Positions 35,098 through 50,000 are shown, numbered from the stretch's first letter. The stretch: DNA of 64,000 nucleotides from Agrypnia vestita (GCA_016648135.1 JADDOH010010253.1:1-64000), one strand, 5' to 3'. Made by a program: numbers and translations. Notes: generated from the sequence alone by a model not told the origin.

Positions 35098-38000
35098 GTA
35101 TTATATAATAAACGAGGTGAGAGCCAGGAAAAGCAAATATTTTCAAATTCACACAGAATAATTGATAGGCTCCTTACCTAGATAGTTATAAAAAAATTTA
35201 ATTCTTATCAAACACAGGAAAGATAGTTATTAGTGATGGGATGATTAATCGGAATCGAAAATATCGGAACTTTTTTGGGTATTGGAATCATCAGAGAATT
35301 ATAAACCTAATTTCAGATTCTGAAAATGATTCTTTGCATTTTTTCCTCCTTCGCATTAGCTGCCCACAAATTATTTTGACAGCTAAATTGTTGCCAGTGT
35401 ATGAAAATATTAAGTTATTAATAAATATATATATTTTGTTCAACCACTTAATGCACATTTCTTTATTAATTTTATGGGTGAGACAAACATATATTTCTGC
35501 ACTGTAGTGATTTCGCCTATTTCCAGACCCTGCAAGCAATATAAGAGTATTACATATATGCTCATAAAGGAAATTAATTGAAATAATATACTGGAAATGA
35601 ATTGAATGCTTTGCTAGACTTTTTTTCAAAATCAGTATAAGTTACTGTAACGATAGTTCAACTTTTTGCCAAAAATAAGTCAGAAATACAGTGGTACCTC
35701 GACATACGAGTGCCCCAACATACGAGTTTTTCGAGATACGAGCCGGCGAGCGAGTGATTTTTTGCTTTGAGTTACGAGCGAAATTCGAGATACGAGTTCG
35801 GTTTAGCACAGCAGCATACAGAGGTTATGCAAGAAATTGGTTTCGAGGAGTCAGAGGAGGAGGAGGTTATTTCTACAAGTGAGATAAAGGAGATCTTAGG
35901 AATGTGGGAGAGAGTTTCACAGTTCGTGGAAAAGAAACACCCAGAAAAAGTTGCAACATGTCGTGCATCTGATCTTTTTAATGACACTTGCCTAACTCAT
36001 TTCCGGAACATTCTGATAGGGTGGAAGAAACATTGGACATGTTTTTTTCTAAACGGCCTACAGGTGAAAGCGAGCAAAATGTAGCGAAAAAGGCAAAAAC
36101 CAGTGAGGATACATATCTAATTTATTTCTTTACATTCTCTTTTTTGTTATTTACAATAAATATTTGTCATTTATAAATACGTTTTTATTATTCAAAACCA
36201 CGTAACAAAAATAACTGGGGTGACATTTTGGGGGTTGGAACGGATTAATGGTAGTTCAATTGTTTTGTATGGGGAAATTTTCTTCGAGATACGAGTAATT
36301 CAAGATACGAGCAAGATTGCGGAACGAATTAAACTCGTATGTCGAGGTACCACTGTATTTATAAAAAAATGCAAACTTTGATATTGCATATCTAAATAAC
36401 AGGAATCCACCTGTTAAGTTTTTCTACTAGCTATGAGACACTGCATAAGCTATGTTAGTGAAAACGACATTGATCAATTTAACACAGAAATAATCCATAA
36501 TTTTATAAAATAATTATTTCAGGTTTATTCGGAATGGGTTTGCGTGGCGGTGGGCTTTAAGTCGGGCGATGTGGGCTTCTTCACAGACCAAGGTCAGCTG
36601 CTCCTGTCTGAGAAGTTGGAAGATTCTCCCGTGCTAAGCCTCAAATGCTATACGGGACGGTATGGGAACGATACGGATGAGCTCAGCGTGGTGTACAGCA
36701 AGGCCATCTGTCGTCTCGCCAGCTCCAATCTCTTGCAACTCCTGTGCTACTCCAGGGTGCAGCTAGCAAGAGGTTAACATCTGTTCCATTTTATATTTCA
36801 TTTTAATCTCTCGGTGATGTCCTCGTATGGGTTCGCAAGATCCCGGCATATGCCAGGAGTAATAAAACGTAAAGGGACTCCATCAGGGATGTGCAGGGGC
36901 ATGCAGTGGGAACATCGCAGCATGACTTTTACGTAACCAATTATTTGGAAAAAACTGACCCATAAAAAACAAGTTTTTATTATGCTCCCTTTCTCATTGA
37001 ATCATGTTTCGTGCCTACTGCACGCGTCGGGGTCATTACTCACTTGTATTGATTCCAATTTGAAAAAACCAATAAAATTTCGAAAAATCCAAAATTATAT
37101 TATAATTATTAAAAAATTTGAAACAAAAATTTGTTGGATCATTTTTATCGTCACCCCGAGTCTGACTGCAAAGTTTCAGCTCGATTGGATCACGGGAAAA
37201 GCATTAAAAATCGATCCAAAGTTTTTTCAGCAGACAACTAACCGCAGACGCTACGAGTTAAAAGAAAGGAAGTAAAAAATCATAATACAAGATATCGACG
37301 GCTCCTACATATAATATCATAACCCACAAATCGACGATTTTGAATTTTTTGTGTTTCATATCTATCTAATTATATCTTTAATTCCAAGAAAGAAAAAAAA
37401 TATATAATAAAAAAACGTTATTTATTGCAAAATATTTTTTTTCCTTTCTTGGAATTAAATATATAATTAAAATACATTATGAAATACACAAAAAACCCAA
37501 AATCGGCGATTTGTTGATTACGATATTATATGTAGGAGCCGTCCATATATTTCGTAATATTTTTATCACAATTGTTATCATAGTATTCATATTTTGATAT
37601 AACATAAAAATCTGTAGCATAAATATTTTATATATACCTATTTTTTTTTCCAAAATACATGTTTACAAAAAGTCATGCTTCAATGTTCCCACTGCACGCC
37701 CCTGGTGATGTGCAATGTAGTGCTATTCATTTAATTGTAAACAATATTTTCAATTACTATAAGAAATTATTTTCATTCAAGCAGAGCAGGCGGGAGGGGC
37801 CAAAGAGGGTCTGGACGGGAACTCGGTGCTGACGAAGAAGCTGGGCTTCCACAGCTACAACATCATCAACGACGCTTCCATCCTGGGACTCGACCAGACC
37901 AATACGTTTGATTATCTGGCCACTGCCAGTGTACACGATGGATTCTATACAAGGTTCACACAAAATCAACGCACATTTCTACATATAGGCATATTTCTTA

Positions 38001-41000
38001 AAAAAAAATTTGTGCATGTACTCATGTATGTGTGGTAGAAATTATACTTAGAAACTAAAATAAATACAAAATTATATATTAATGATGCTTAAACTACTGA
38101 GTTGTAAAAGTCTACAATGATCGTTGTCGATTATTTTATCAAGTTTTATGAAAAGAATTAAAATTCATACTTACAGAAATGTAAACTCGAATATCTAATC
38201 TAAATATAATAATTTCATTATCTATCCGTAACTTGCTGGAATGGCAACTTTAGATAATTAGAGTGTGACACGTAATCAGCGCACGGCTCATGTTGTGCAG
38301 TCACAAAAGGATCGTTATTAAATTACGTAACAAAATTAAGTATTATTTATTTTTTATATATAATAATTAAAAGCGTTTGTGTCTTAGCAAAGCCCTAGTA
38401 TATGTAGTATATTTTTGACGGGCCATGGAGAAGCTGTGGTGGCTACGTCGATTAGTTGTCGCCTTGCTGTTCGCGCGTCTGACGTTCAAGCCTTTCTCCA
38501 GCTGTGTAATTTAGTTTTTTAGCCATAAATTCAAAGAAAATTATTATATTTAGATATTACCGGAACACTAATTTCAAAATTTTCATGGTCTCGCATTTTT
38601 GCTATGTGCTGTTTATGCATGCAATTTGCCAAAAGAAGATAATTTCAAAAATTGCGGGAAAAATCTCTTTATGACGAGCTGTGTCACATTTGTTGAGAAA
38701 ATCCACAATATAGAATAATTTTTCTGGCCATTTTGATCAATGATATTAAATTACGTGAATTTTTCCACTTACTTATTTTGTTGATTTATTATAGATCACT
38801 TCGTTCTGTTGCACCGCATAACACAGTGGTGGTTGGGGTGGGGGACCCGTACATCGGGTTCCACCAGTCGCTGGAGGGTGGTAGCGCCCAACCGTTACTG
38901 ACTGAAGTCGCCAGGGCCGCAGCCAACAAAATCATGTGAGCATTTTCAGCTGTATTAAATATTTATAAAATAATATAGCTATCATTGTATTGTATAAGAG
39001 AAAACGTAGTGTGGCGTAGGCGTTACAACCAGGAACTGTATTGTCGACATGATAAAATAAGTGAGGCTTCCATAGCTAGGCCATAGACAGCGTATAGATG
39101 CAGCAAGATTTGGGTGCTTGATAGTAACCTGAAGAAAGTTGAAGAATAGTTAGACCCTAATGAGGTAGCAAGACAGTTTAGATGAAGACCTACAAATTCT
39201 TAGGGGAGGGAGAGAAATTAGCAGGAAGCAGCTCACATGTGGAGATTTTGTTTTTTTTGTCGCAATGTTTCTAATATTTTTTCTCGAAACTCTATTGAAC
39301 TACCTATATAAAAGTTTTAATTCATTTTTATGGCGACCAAAATAAAATAAAAAGTGAAAATAATTATTGTAATAAAGAAAAATTATAATAAAGAATTAAG
39401 TATAATTAAAGAGATAGCTAAAAATAACGGATATAATACAAAACTAAGTGATAGTATTTTTAAAAAAATTAACAAAAAATATTATATGTCATATTTTTAC
39501 CCTCAATCAAATAATAACACTAAAAAATGGACAAAATTATTATTCTGTAATAATTTAATATCAAACGCAATTTCAAAAAACGTACCAAACAGTATTCAAC
39601 CCGCATTCTACGCTAGTAATAAATTAAAAAATTACATCATAAACAATAAGAATAAGGATAGTAGCTCTATTAAAAAATGATGTAATTATAAATTAGAATG
39701 TAAGGATTGCCCTGCTTTTTACATTGGTAAAACAACGAGAAATATAGAAACAAGAATTAAGGCTGCTGAGGATTATTATTACATATTCATTTATATCAGA
39801 ATGTATATGAGTCGTTTATTTCCAGACACCACTAACTCCAAACCAAAGAAATTTACAGCAGGTCAAGTAATTTATAAATTATTGTGTGAGATGTTATTAC
39901 CTACACTGTTAGTTTTTCTAGAAAGTTTGTTTACATTTATAACAAACTTTCTAGAAAAACTAACAGTGTTGGTAATAAAATCTCACACAATAATGTATAA
40001 ATTACTTGACCTGCTGTAAATTGTTTTGATATGGAGTTAGCGGTGTCTGGAGATATACGACTCATATGCTAGACTGAAATTTTTTAGGGTAATAACTTAG
40101 ATGGGACCTTTGTTCTTATATAAAAGTAATAAACTGAACATTATTTACTATAATTAAGAAAATTTAAGCATTAATGGACAGGCCGCAGCCAAAAAATTCG
40201 TTTTTAGTGTTTGATATTTAAGTTGTGTTGAGTCTGTGAATTTTTATATTCATTCATCTGTGAATTAATTAATTGCTAGTATTTTATAGGTCTATTTAAT
40301 AGGCCTTTTCATAAGATAAGAATTTATTAATTTATATTTATTTTCCAGAATCGTTAGTAATGCAGAGCTGTACGCAATGCACATCCTTGTCACTGATCCT
40401 TCCCATTGGTTGAAATAAATTAATATTGGTTATATGTAAGATCAAATACATAATCTGCTAATTATTATTAATGTAATAAATGAATCAATTATTGGCATCT
40501 AGGGGTTGGCTAGGCGGGGGGCGCTCAGAGCCAGCCGTGCCAGGCCCTCCCGCCCCCAGCGATCGCCTGCTGCCCACCGTGGAGCTGCGTGACCCGCCCC
40601 GCCGTGGACTATTAGCGCTACCCTCGCCCGATCGGCGCTTGCTGTTGTTGCACGACTCGCTGGGCCGTCTCGGGCTTCTGGATGTGCGTCGGGGCACCGT
40701 GGTGCGCTTGTTTAAAGGGTACCGAGACGGGCAGGCGGGCTTCTTGGAGGTGAGTGATTTTCATTTTTAACGCCACAACAAGTCATCTGGCCCAATTACA
40801 CTACTAAAATACATCATAAAACCCCACAGGCTTGAAACAATCAAATAGATATATTATGACCTCACCGGGAATCAAATCCGGAACCCCTGACATGAGAAGC
40901 CACTGTCATGCCCGCTTGACTATGATAGTCACAACAAAAGTAAATATAAAAAACTTCTATTTTTTTATATTTACTTTTGTTTTAGCAATGATGAACAGTA

Positions 41001-44000
41001 TGTTTCTACACATCGTAACATAAAGTAGATTCCTGATTATCTGGGATGGATGATGAAAATGTCCAAAAATCACTGTACAATAATTTTTCAACAAAACTAA
41101 AATGCCTCTGGGATGTTGCAGGGTTGTCAAATACTTTTACATTAACTTTTTTAGTAAATTTGTTCCGGCATGAATTTTACGGTTTCTATAAATGCTTGAA
41201 ACCACATTAATTCTCGTGCAGCTGGTTTATCACGGCTTAATACTTTGTCTTGAATGGCAGTTTATCAAAAGCGGTGCCTTTTTTGAAATCATGTTTACCA
41301 GCCAGAAGATACGCCAAAATCACCCTCTTAAATTTTCAAAAATATTTTGCTTTGGCTGCGCAAATAAAATAAAAACTGTGGTACCCCTGGCAATTGACGG
41401 CAAGCAACGCCGCCGTAATAAATTATGTGCTATTTTGTAAAGCTGTAAAAATGGCAACTAGACACTATCAACCCTCATAAGGCACTAAATAAACATAAAA
41501 GGCGTTGCACTGTGTAGAGAGATCATACAGGTCATAAGCCCTGGGCCATCCTGTAATAGACTTCCATACACGTTTCTCATACACATAGCTTTGTCTCTGT
41601 GAGACTTAATTTGTCTTAATTAATTAATAAAAAAAAATGATTTGAGTGGTCACTTTTCAGACACGACGGACAGACAATGTTTTAGACACTTAACATGTGT
41701 TTGGCTATTGTGAACAATGTGGAACATTTTTCACAATGCCGCATCCTCACCGCATCCCGGTTAATCAGATTCCGAATAATCGGGAGTCAGCTGTACAACA
41801 AACCTATATTTTTACATAGGGTAACATATAATATACATTTGTTTCAGGTTCATGAGAAAACCCACAAGCGTAGGGCAGCTGGCCGGCGAGCATTATTTCT
41901 AGTCCTGTATGTGGGCAAGCGTGGTCAGCTGGAAGTCTGGCCCCTCAGAGGACCTCGGATTGCCGCATTTTCCGCTGCTCAGCACGGAAAGCTGCTTTAC
42001 TCACCTTACGGATCCTTGCAGCAAGGCAACCACAGGACCAGGACCAACAACCCTTCGCTCGCTCTCATCGATCCCGATGGACAGGTTAAACAGCTGTGTA
42101 TACCGTTCCATTTTGCGCTTAGCAATGAAAATTCTGACCGAGCGAGGGATGTTCACTTGGTACGGAGATTAAGACTTTTAATAAAAGAAAAGGAATGCGA
42201 TTACCAGCAGTTGCGGAAAGAAGTTATCCAAACGGTTACAGAGTTGAAAACATCAGATATCAAAATCCATTGCATCGAGATGATGGCAGCTAGCAGAAAC
42301 GTTCCGCCAGGAATACTGTTAATATATATCGATAGTTTGCAAGCTTCTAAAATAGAAGAAGAAAATCCGATCTCTGTAGAAACGACCAAGTTAAAATTAC
42401 TCGTCACCAACTTGAATTCGCTCATCAGACTATTTATGTACGTGAACAGTATACCCTACGAAGGTGTAACCGAGGAAGAGAATAAGATAGGTGGTAATTT
42501 AGTAGAAACAATAGTTTTGAACCCCTCAAGTGAAAGCCAATCAGATTATAAATCGCAAAACATAGAAAAAGAAAAATGTAATAATGAAGATAGTAAACAT
42601 ATCGAGTCCTCACTTATCACAGACAAAGAAATGTTAAATTTTCAACATTTTTTGCATCTGGCAGCAAATGCCCAACAGAAGCGCAACGTCCATCAAAAAG
42701 TGACCTTCATAGAAGACAAACAATCTTTGCATTCCGAGTTTATTATTCCATTTGATATTTCGGCTGACGAAACTTTCCTAAAAATAAAAGAGAACGCCAG
42801 CCGGGAATCGTTAAGCTTTGTGGCCCAGCAGATATTTGATCCCTGCATCGACGGTGATTTCGAGTGGAATGAGCTGTGGACAAAATGTTCCAGGTGGAAA
42901 ACTATACTTCCGTCCGATTTATGTAAACTTCTTTTTATATACTGGATGGGAAAGCCCATTAATGAAATAACGCATGCGAGAATGGAAAAGTTTGGCCAGA
43001 TCCTGTTGGAAATATGTCACATTAAGGGTTTTGATCACATATTTGTGGGATACAGCGACACATCTCCTTGGTGGCTAAATATTAGGAATCTCTTGATAGA
43101 CGCTCCCTGTCCTTTCAGAAGTATGGTGACAGCGCAGATATGTCGAGCCGTTGCGCAAAAAATAGAACGCGACTCTGAAAACGATCAAAATAACCCAGAC
43201 GACTCAGCCTGGGTGAGCGTCAGCAAGGACAATGCTCAGTGGGGTCTGCTCATCGGGAAATTAGACGATATTTCGCTTCTTAGCATTATATTAACGCAAA
43301 CTTTAGAACCGGTAAATAAAATACCTAAATTAGATATTGAATTACCTGAAATAAATTTAAAATATATTTACAGTAGTGGTAAAGGGTCCATATCGGAACT
43401 AACAGCCAAGTGGCTTTGCTCTGCTGGTGTGGATCCTAAAGATATCATAGACAGCGACTCCATGAATACAAAGGATGAATGTAAACCTAAAGGAATCATG
43501 AGTGTTCAAGTTGAAACACAAAAATTAAATGATAAGTCGAAAAAAGAAACAATGTCGTTCCACGATAAGTTAAATCTTTTAAAGAACCAATTTCCCTTTA
43601 GTTTGAATGTCGATAGTCTCATCATTAATATGTGTTGGGAATATTCAAAATATTGGGTCAAGCATATGGAAGAATTAACTTATTTGAAGACCATGGTTTA
43701 TTGTTTAAAAAGTATACAGCAAATTCCGATGCAGTGCGGAATTTCTTCACTAATTTGGTCAACGCATTTGACTCATTCATTCGAGTCTGCGTACAAACTG
43801 ATCAGCAAAGTTGGAAAGTTGCCGAGAGAGAAACTGTGCAGGCAAAATATTGGCCTCTCAGATACGCAACTGCTCAAGTATTTAGAAATTGTGTACGATT
43901 TCTTCGACATATTTTTATGTAGCTCTTTCTCTAGCAGCGAAAGTGAGGAAATCAATCTGAAATTCGAGCCCATCTGGGAAGAAAGTAGTTTAGCTCTCAC

Positions 44001-47000
44001 CGAACTGGTTTTAGTCAATTCAAAAGTCAACATAGACGTGCTCCAGGTTCACTATCAACTGTGCGCGGCAATCTATTACCAGTGCTACTTAGGTACTAAC
44101 TTTTGGAAACATTTGAATTACCTGTTTGACATGGAGAGCCAGAGATGTGTGTTCGGTCCCTTGAAAGTGGATGCTACCGTTCTCAACCATCAGTCGGTTG
44201 ATAGCCGAGTGACGGCTCAGCGACACCAGTTTCTGGGACGACTTGTCAACAAGTGTGCCGAGCTTCCTGCGGACCAGGACGTTTGGATAGAGAGGGTGCA
44301 CGATCTAGCCAGAATATGGAGAGTTGACAGCGATCATGTTAGAAGAATATATGTAAGTTATAATTTAGATTAAATTTATTAATTGATGATTAATAACATT
44401 TATTCCACATATTGACAACATCACTAATAATGCGTTGAAGATGCTAGGATTTATTTTGAGGCTTACAAAAGACTTTAACACTATAAATTCCATTAAATTA
44501 TTATATACGTTCTTCTTCAAATGTAGCAAATTTATTTTGTGGTAACATAATTATAATTGATATAAATTAACTTTGTTAAAACCACTTATTTATTGAAAAA
44601 ATTCAACATGTTTCGAAGCCAATGCCGAAGTATAAATCAAAATATTAAATGGAAAATGATAATATAAAGTACCTAATTAACATGAAAATAAATTTAAAAA
44701 ATAACTATTTGCAAAAAGGACCTGATTATTTATAATATTCAATTTACTATTTACACTCTTTCTTATTTCCAAAATTTCTAATTTATCAAATTGTGATTCT
44801 GTATAATTTGTATGTAAAATTTGTAAACCCTTATTAATATCAAAAGAATGATCCATAGCCAAAAGATGGTTAGAAAAATCGGAATAATTATTACTATTTA
44901 AACACCTTCAGTGATCCTTAACTCTAATTTCAAAATTTCTACACGTTTTTCCTATATAAAAATAATCACAATCATTACAAATTAATTTATAAACACCCGA
45001 TTTTTTAAAAAAAATTATCCTTATCTTTATTATTTAATATGTATTTTTTTAATTTATTATTAGTATAAAAAGCTGGTTGAATAACATTTGAAATATTTTT
45101 AACTATTGAATTAGAAATTTCATTATTTATAAATATAATTTTCCTCCAATGTTTATCAGAATCAAAAATTGAAGGGTAAACAAAAGATTTAAAAAAAAAA
45201 TTCTTGTACTTTTTATTTAACATAATATCGATTAATTTTTTATCATAACCATTATTAAACGCGATCTGTTTAATAATTTTTAATTCAATATTAAAATTAT
45301 CAACAGATAATGGAATATTAATTAATCTATTTAACATTGAATGAAAAGTTGACAATTTTTGAGAATATGGATGGTTAGAAGAATTGTGTATAACTATATC
45401 TGTGTATGTATCTTTACGAAATATGTTAAAATCAATTTTATTATTAACACTTGAAATATTCAAATCCAAAAAAATATGTATTTCTATGGTAAATTGAATC
45501 TTTTTATGTAGTTAATTTAAGAAATTAAGAAAACTTTTTACTTGTCTTTCAGTACCAGTCCATATACATAAAATGTCATCAACATATCTTTTCCAAAAAA
45601 ATACATATTTTAATAATAAAGCAGAACTATTAAAAATTCTTTTCTCTAAATTATTTAAAAATATATCAGCCACTAAAGAGTGGAAAAAATCCTATTAATA
45701 TATGTCAAGAAAAAATAAAAGATATTTTGAATACTTGTAAAATTGAAACTATTGTTGAATTGTTTACAAAAAATAGATTAATGTTAAAAAATCCACAAAT
45801 TCCTAAATTATATATTATATTAAAAATTCTAGCATATTTTTTTTGGATTTGAATATTCAATTGTTAATAATAAAATTGATTTTAACATATTTCGTAAAGA
45901 TACATATACAGATATAGTTATACACAATTCTTCTAACCATCCATATTCTCAAAAATTGTCAACTTTTCATTCAATGTTAAATAGATTAATTAATATTCCA
46001 TTACCTGTTGATAATTTTAATATTGAATTAAAAATTATTAAACAGATCGCGTTTAATAATGGTTATGATAAAAAATTAATCGATATTATGTTAAATAAAA
46101 AGTACAATAATTTTTTTTTTAAATCTTTTGTTTACCCTTCAATTTTTGATTCTGATAAACATTGGAGGAAAATTATATTTATAAATAATGAAATTTCTAA
46201 TTCAATAGTTAAAAATATTTCAAATGTTATTCAACCAGCTTTTTATACTAATAATAAATTTAAAAAATACATATTAAATAATAAAGATAAGGATAATTTT
46301 TTTAAAAAATCGGGTGTTTATAAATTAATTTGTAATGATTGTGATTATTTTTATATAGGAAAAACATGTAGAAATTTTGAAATTAGAGTTAAGGATCACT
46401 GAAGGTGTTTAAATAGTAATAATTATTCCGATTTTTCTAACCATCTTTTGGCTATGGATCATTCTTTTGATATTAATAAGGGTTTACAAATTTTACATAC
46501 AAATTATACAGAATCACAATTTGATAAATTAGAAATTTTGGAAATAAGAAAGAGTGTAAATAGTAAATTGAATATTATAAATAATCAGGTCCTTTTTGGA
46601 AATAGTTATTTTTTAAATTTATTTTCATGTTAATTAGGTACTTTATATTATCATTTTCCATTTAATATTTTGATCTATACTTCAATTTTTAAATATTATT
46701 TTTGTTATCCTGACGAAGAAGCCATTGGCTTCGAAACATGTTGAATTTTTTCAATAAATAAGTGGTTTTAATAAAGTTAATTTATATCAATTATTATATA
46801 CGTCTCTAGTACGAACTCAATTAGAATCTAATTCTCCTGTATGGTCTCCACATTATACTGTTCACTCCAATAATATTGAGCGAGTGCAGCACAAATTTTT
46901 GAGAGTTGTTAATTTTAAATTACACATACCAATAATGGACATAAATTATAATTTTCTATTGTCTCTAATTAAACTAAATAGGTTATCCAATAGAAGGAAA

Positions 47001-50000
47001 ATTGCTGACCTCGTATTACTGTATAAAATCGTAAATAATTATTTCAACAGTTCAGAACTAACGCAGCTAATTTTTTATCACATCCCTTCCAGGAGCACTA
47101 GACAAAGTATATCGTTTCATTGTGACAATTGATGTCATGTCTATCTCTTGTTTTTAGATTTTTGAATTTTACATTTCATTTTATTTTACTGTTATTTTTA
47201 TTGCTTCTTGAGTTTCAGATTTGATTTGTTTACAATTATTTCATTTTGTTGTAATTTTGTTGCTTCTTGAATTTCAGACATAATTATTTTAATTTGTTAT
47301 AGTTTTATTGATTGTTGACTTTCATATTTGATTTGATAACTATTATTTCATTTGATGTAATTTTGTTATACTTTATGTTATTCACTTAATGTTTTATTTT
47401 TCTTTATATATCACTTTATTAATTGTTTTTGATAGAATTATACCTTATCTCCTTTTTTTTATAATTACCTATCAATCTATACATCTTTATATACATTGTT
47501 TTTTTTTACTGGTACGTTGTACCGTGTATTAAATAAATAAATAAATAAATATGCTTGTGATTACGATTAAGATTTTATAAATTAATCAGAATCATTCATA
47601 ATTGGTCTAGGTATTAATGGAATTGGTAGTTTTTTGAAAGAAATGCCGCTAATAACAGTGGTGTAACACTCTGTTGGCTCGCTCATCAATCTCGACAGAC
47701 TCCATTGACTATAGAAGACAGTGCATGTGTATCCTATCATTGCCAGAATGGTATATTGTCACAGACCACTAAAATAAATGAACATAAACTAATGTCAATC
47801 CACTGTCTACAATTTGGCACCATGTCTTCATTCACATTTTTTATTATGCCTTGTTTAGAAACTTACTTCTAGATTGTAAATTTTGAAACAATTATGAGAA
47901 GGTCAAACCAAATGCTCTAAAAAACTATAACGTCCTAGTAAATAAGTCACAATTTATTACGAGAAGTTTTTTTGCTTAAGAAACTCAGTTTGGAACAAAA
48001 TTGAAAAAATTACATATATTGTAAAAATATGTCTTGTTTACTCGGGGATTTAATTATGCAAGAATAAAAACTTTAACCGTAATGTAAATGTGTCTTACGA
48101 CGTACGCGAGGGGGGCAATCTTCCTGTAACTAATTCCTTACTCCCAAAGAACTAGTTTTGTTCATCTGTGTAGATATGCTGCGCACTGTGAATGTTATGT
48201 ATTTAAGTATGTATGTAAAATCGTTTTAAGAATTTGTCTGATGGGACATTAATTTACATTAATTAGTGTGATGGGTCATTTCTGTTTTTATCATATTTTT
48301 ATCATATACTAGCTGATTAGCCCGGCTTCGCTCGGGATCATAATTTAGTAAGCATAGAATTTGTTGACATCTCTTTTTTGCTAGTTTCGGCATCTGTGAT
48401 TGGAACCATCTTCGCTTTACCAAAACATCAACAGATATTTTAGCGCACAATCATAACACTCTAGAGAGAACCTTTCAAAACTTTCTAGAGCATTCCGAAA
48501 TCTTATAGAACTTTCTGGAATCTTCTAGAACTTCCCTTTCCAGAACCTTCTAGAGCATGATAATTCTTTCTGGAACCTCTAGATCCACCGGCGCACTCCC
48601 CCACTCAGTTTGAAATCTTATAGATCTTTCCGATAGCCTGTAGAACTTTCTCTTTCCTTTTTAGAGAATTCTCGAACACTCTAGAACTTACCGGAACCTT
48701 TTAAACTCACCGTCATACTCACTTTCTCCATCCAGAACTTTCTAGAGCATTCTGGAACCTTATTTTAATCTTCTGGAACCTTCTAGACTCACCAACTCAC
48801 TCCGCCACTCACTTTGGAACCTTTTAGAAAGTTTTTGAATTTTGTCTTTCCAGAACCTTCAAAAGCATTCGAGAACCTTCATAAACGTTATGAAACCTTT
48901 TAGACCCCCAGACACACTCCACCTCACTGTTTGTAACGTTAGAGAATTTTCTTTAGAAGAATAAAGAATCTTCTAAAACGTTCTACTTCCAGAATATTCT
49001 AGAACTTTTTCAAACGTTCTGGAACTTTCTACAGAGTTCTTCCGCCACTTGCTTTGGAACCTTATAGAACATTCTAAAATCTTCTAGAACATTCTCCTTT
49101 CAGAATTTTCTGGAGCTTTGTCTAACGTTCTGGAATCTTTTAGTCTCACGAACATACTCCGTACTCAGTTTACAACCTTATAGAACATTAGTGAATACTC
49201 TAGAACGTTGTCTTTCCAGAACTTTCTATAGCTTTATCGAATGTTATGGAACTTCTAGACTCACCAACACATTCCACCACTCAGTTTGGAAACTTATAAA
49301 ACCTTCTTGAACGTTTTCCTTCTAGAACCTTCTAAAGCATTCGAAAACCATCATGAACATTCTGGAACCTCTGGACTCACTGACAAACTCCGCCACTCAG
49401 TTTGTGATCTTATAGAACTTTCGGGAATCTTCTAGAACCTTTTCCTTCCAGAATTTTCTAAAGCTTTATCGAACGTTCTAGAACCATCTAGACTCACCGG
49501 CATACTCCACCACTCAATTTGGAACCTTATAGAACCTTCTTGAACTTTCTGTTTCCAGAAACTTCTAAGGCATTCATTCTAAGGACTTCAACATTCTAAG
49601 AACTTCATGAACGTTCTGGAACCATCTGGACACACCGACACACTCCGCTACTTAGTTTGGAATCATATAGAACTTTCTGTTTCCAGAAACTTCTAAAGCA
49701 TCCGAGAACCTTCATGAACGTTTTGGAACCTTCTGAACACATTGACACACTCCACTGCTCAGTTTGGAACCATATAGTACTTTCAGTAATCTTCTAGATC
49801 ATTCTCCTTCCAGAACTTTCTAGAGCTTTACCGAACGTTCTGGAACCTTCTTAACTCACAGACACGCTTCGCCATACTGTTTGGAATGTTAGAGCACTTT
49901 CAGGAAACTTTTAGATCGTTCTCCATCTAGAACATTCTTGAACTTTATCGAACGGTCTGCAACCTTATAGTCACAGACACACTCCGCCGCCAGAACTTTC

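Larger units (their letters stand above)
44511..46789. mobile_element. Penelope-like head-to-head dimer
   Basis: 2,279 bp flanked by a perfect 14-bp duplication ATTATTATATACGT (44497-44510 and 46790-46803). A minus-strand copy (about 45690 to 44558) contains the RT catalytic motif YVDD (45586-45575) and the linker; a plus-strand copy (about 45838 to 46789) repeats the linker and runs into the GIY-YIG domain. The 3' ends face outward and start the same inverted sequence, TTGATATAAATTAACTTT. Both copies carry stops, so dead. Confidence 0.8.
44420..47555 (+). mobile_element. LINE 3' end split by a Penelope-like insertion
   Basis: RT fragments on both sides of the insertion: LKMLGFILRLTKDFNTINSI (44433-44509) and, from 46796, SLVRTQLESNSPVWSPHY, ERVQHKFLRVVNFKLHIPIM and RRKIADLVLLYKIVNNYFN. 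The frame resumes exactly across the insertion. 3' tail (TAAA)n at 47528-47552. CR1/Jockey-like. Within the big Rab3GAP2 intron. Confidence 0.8.

Noticed and set aside
44430..44510. Extension of the Rab3GAP2 exon
   Set aside because: The good donor at 44352 and the homology resuming at 51674 show that this is LINE sequence in the intron.
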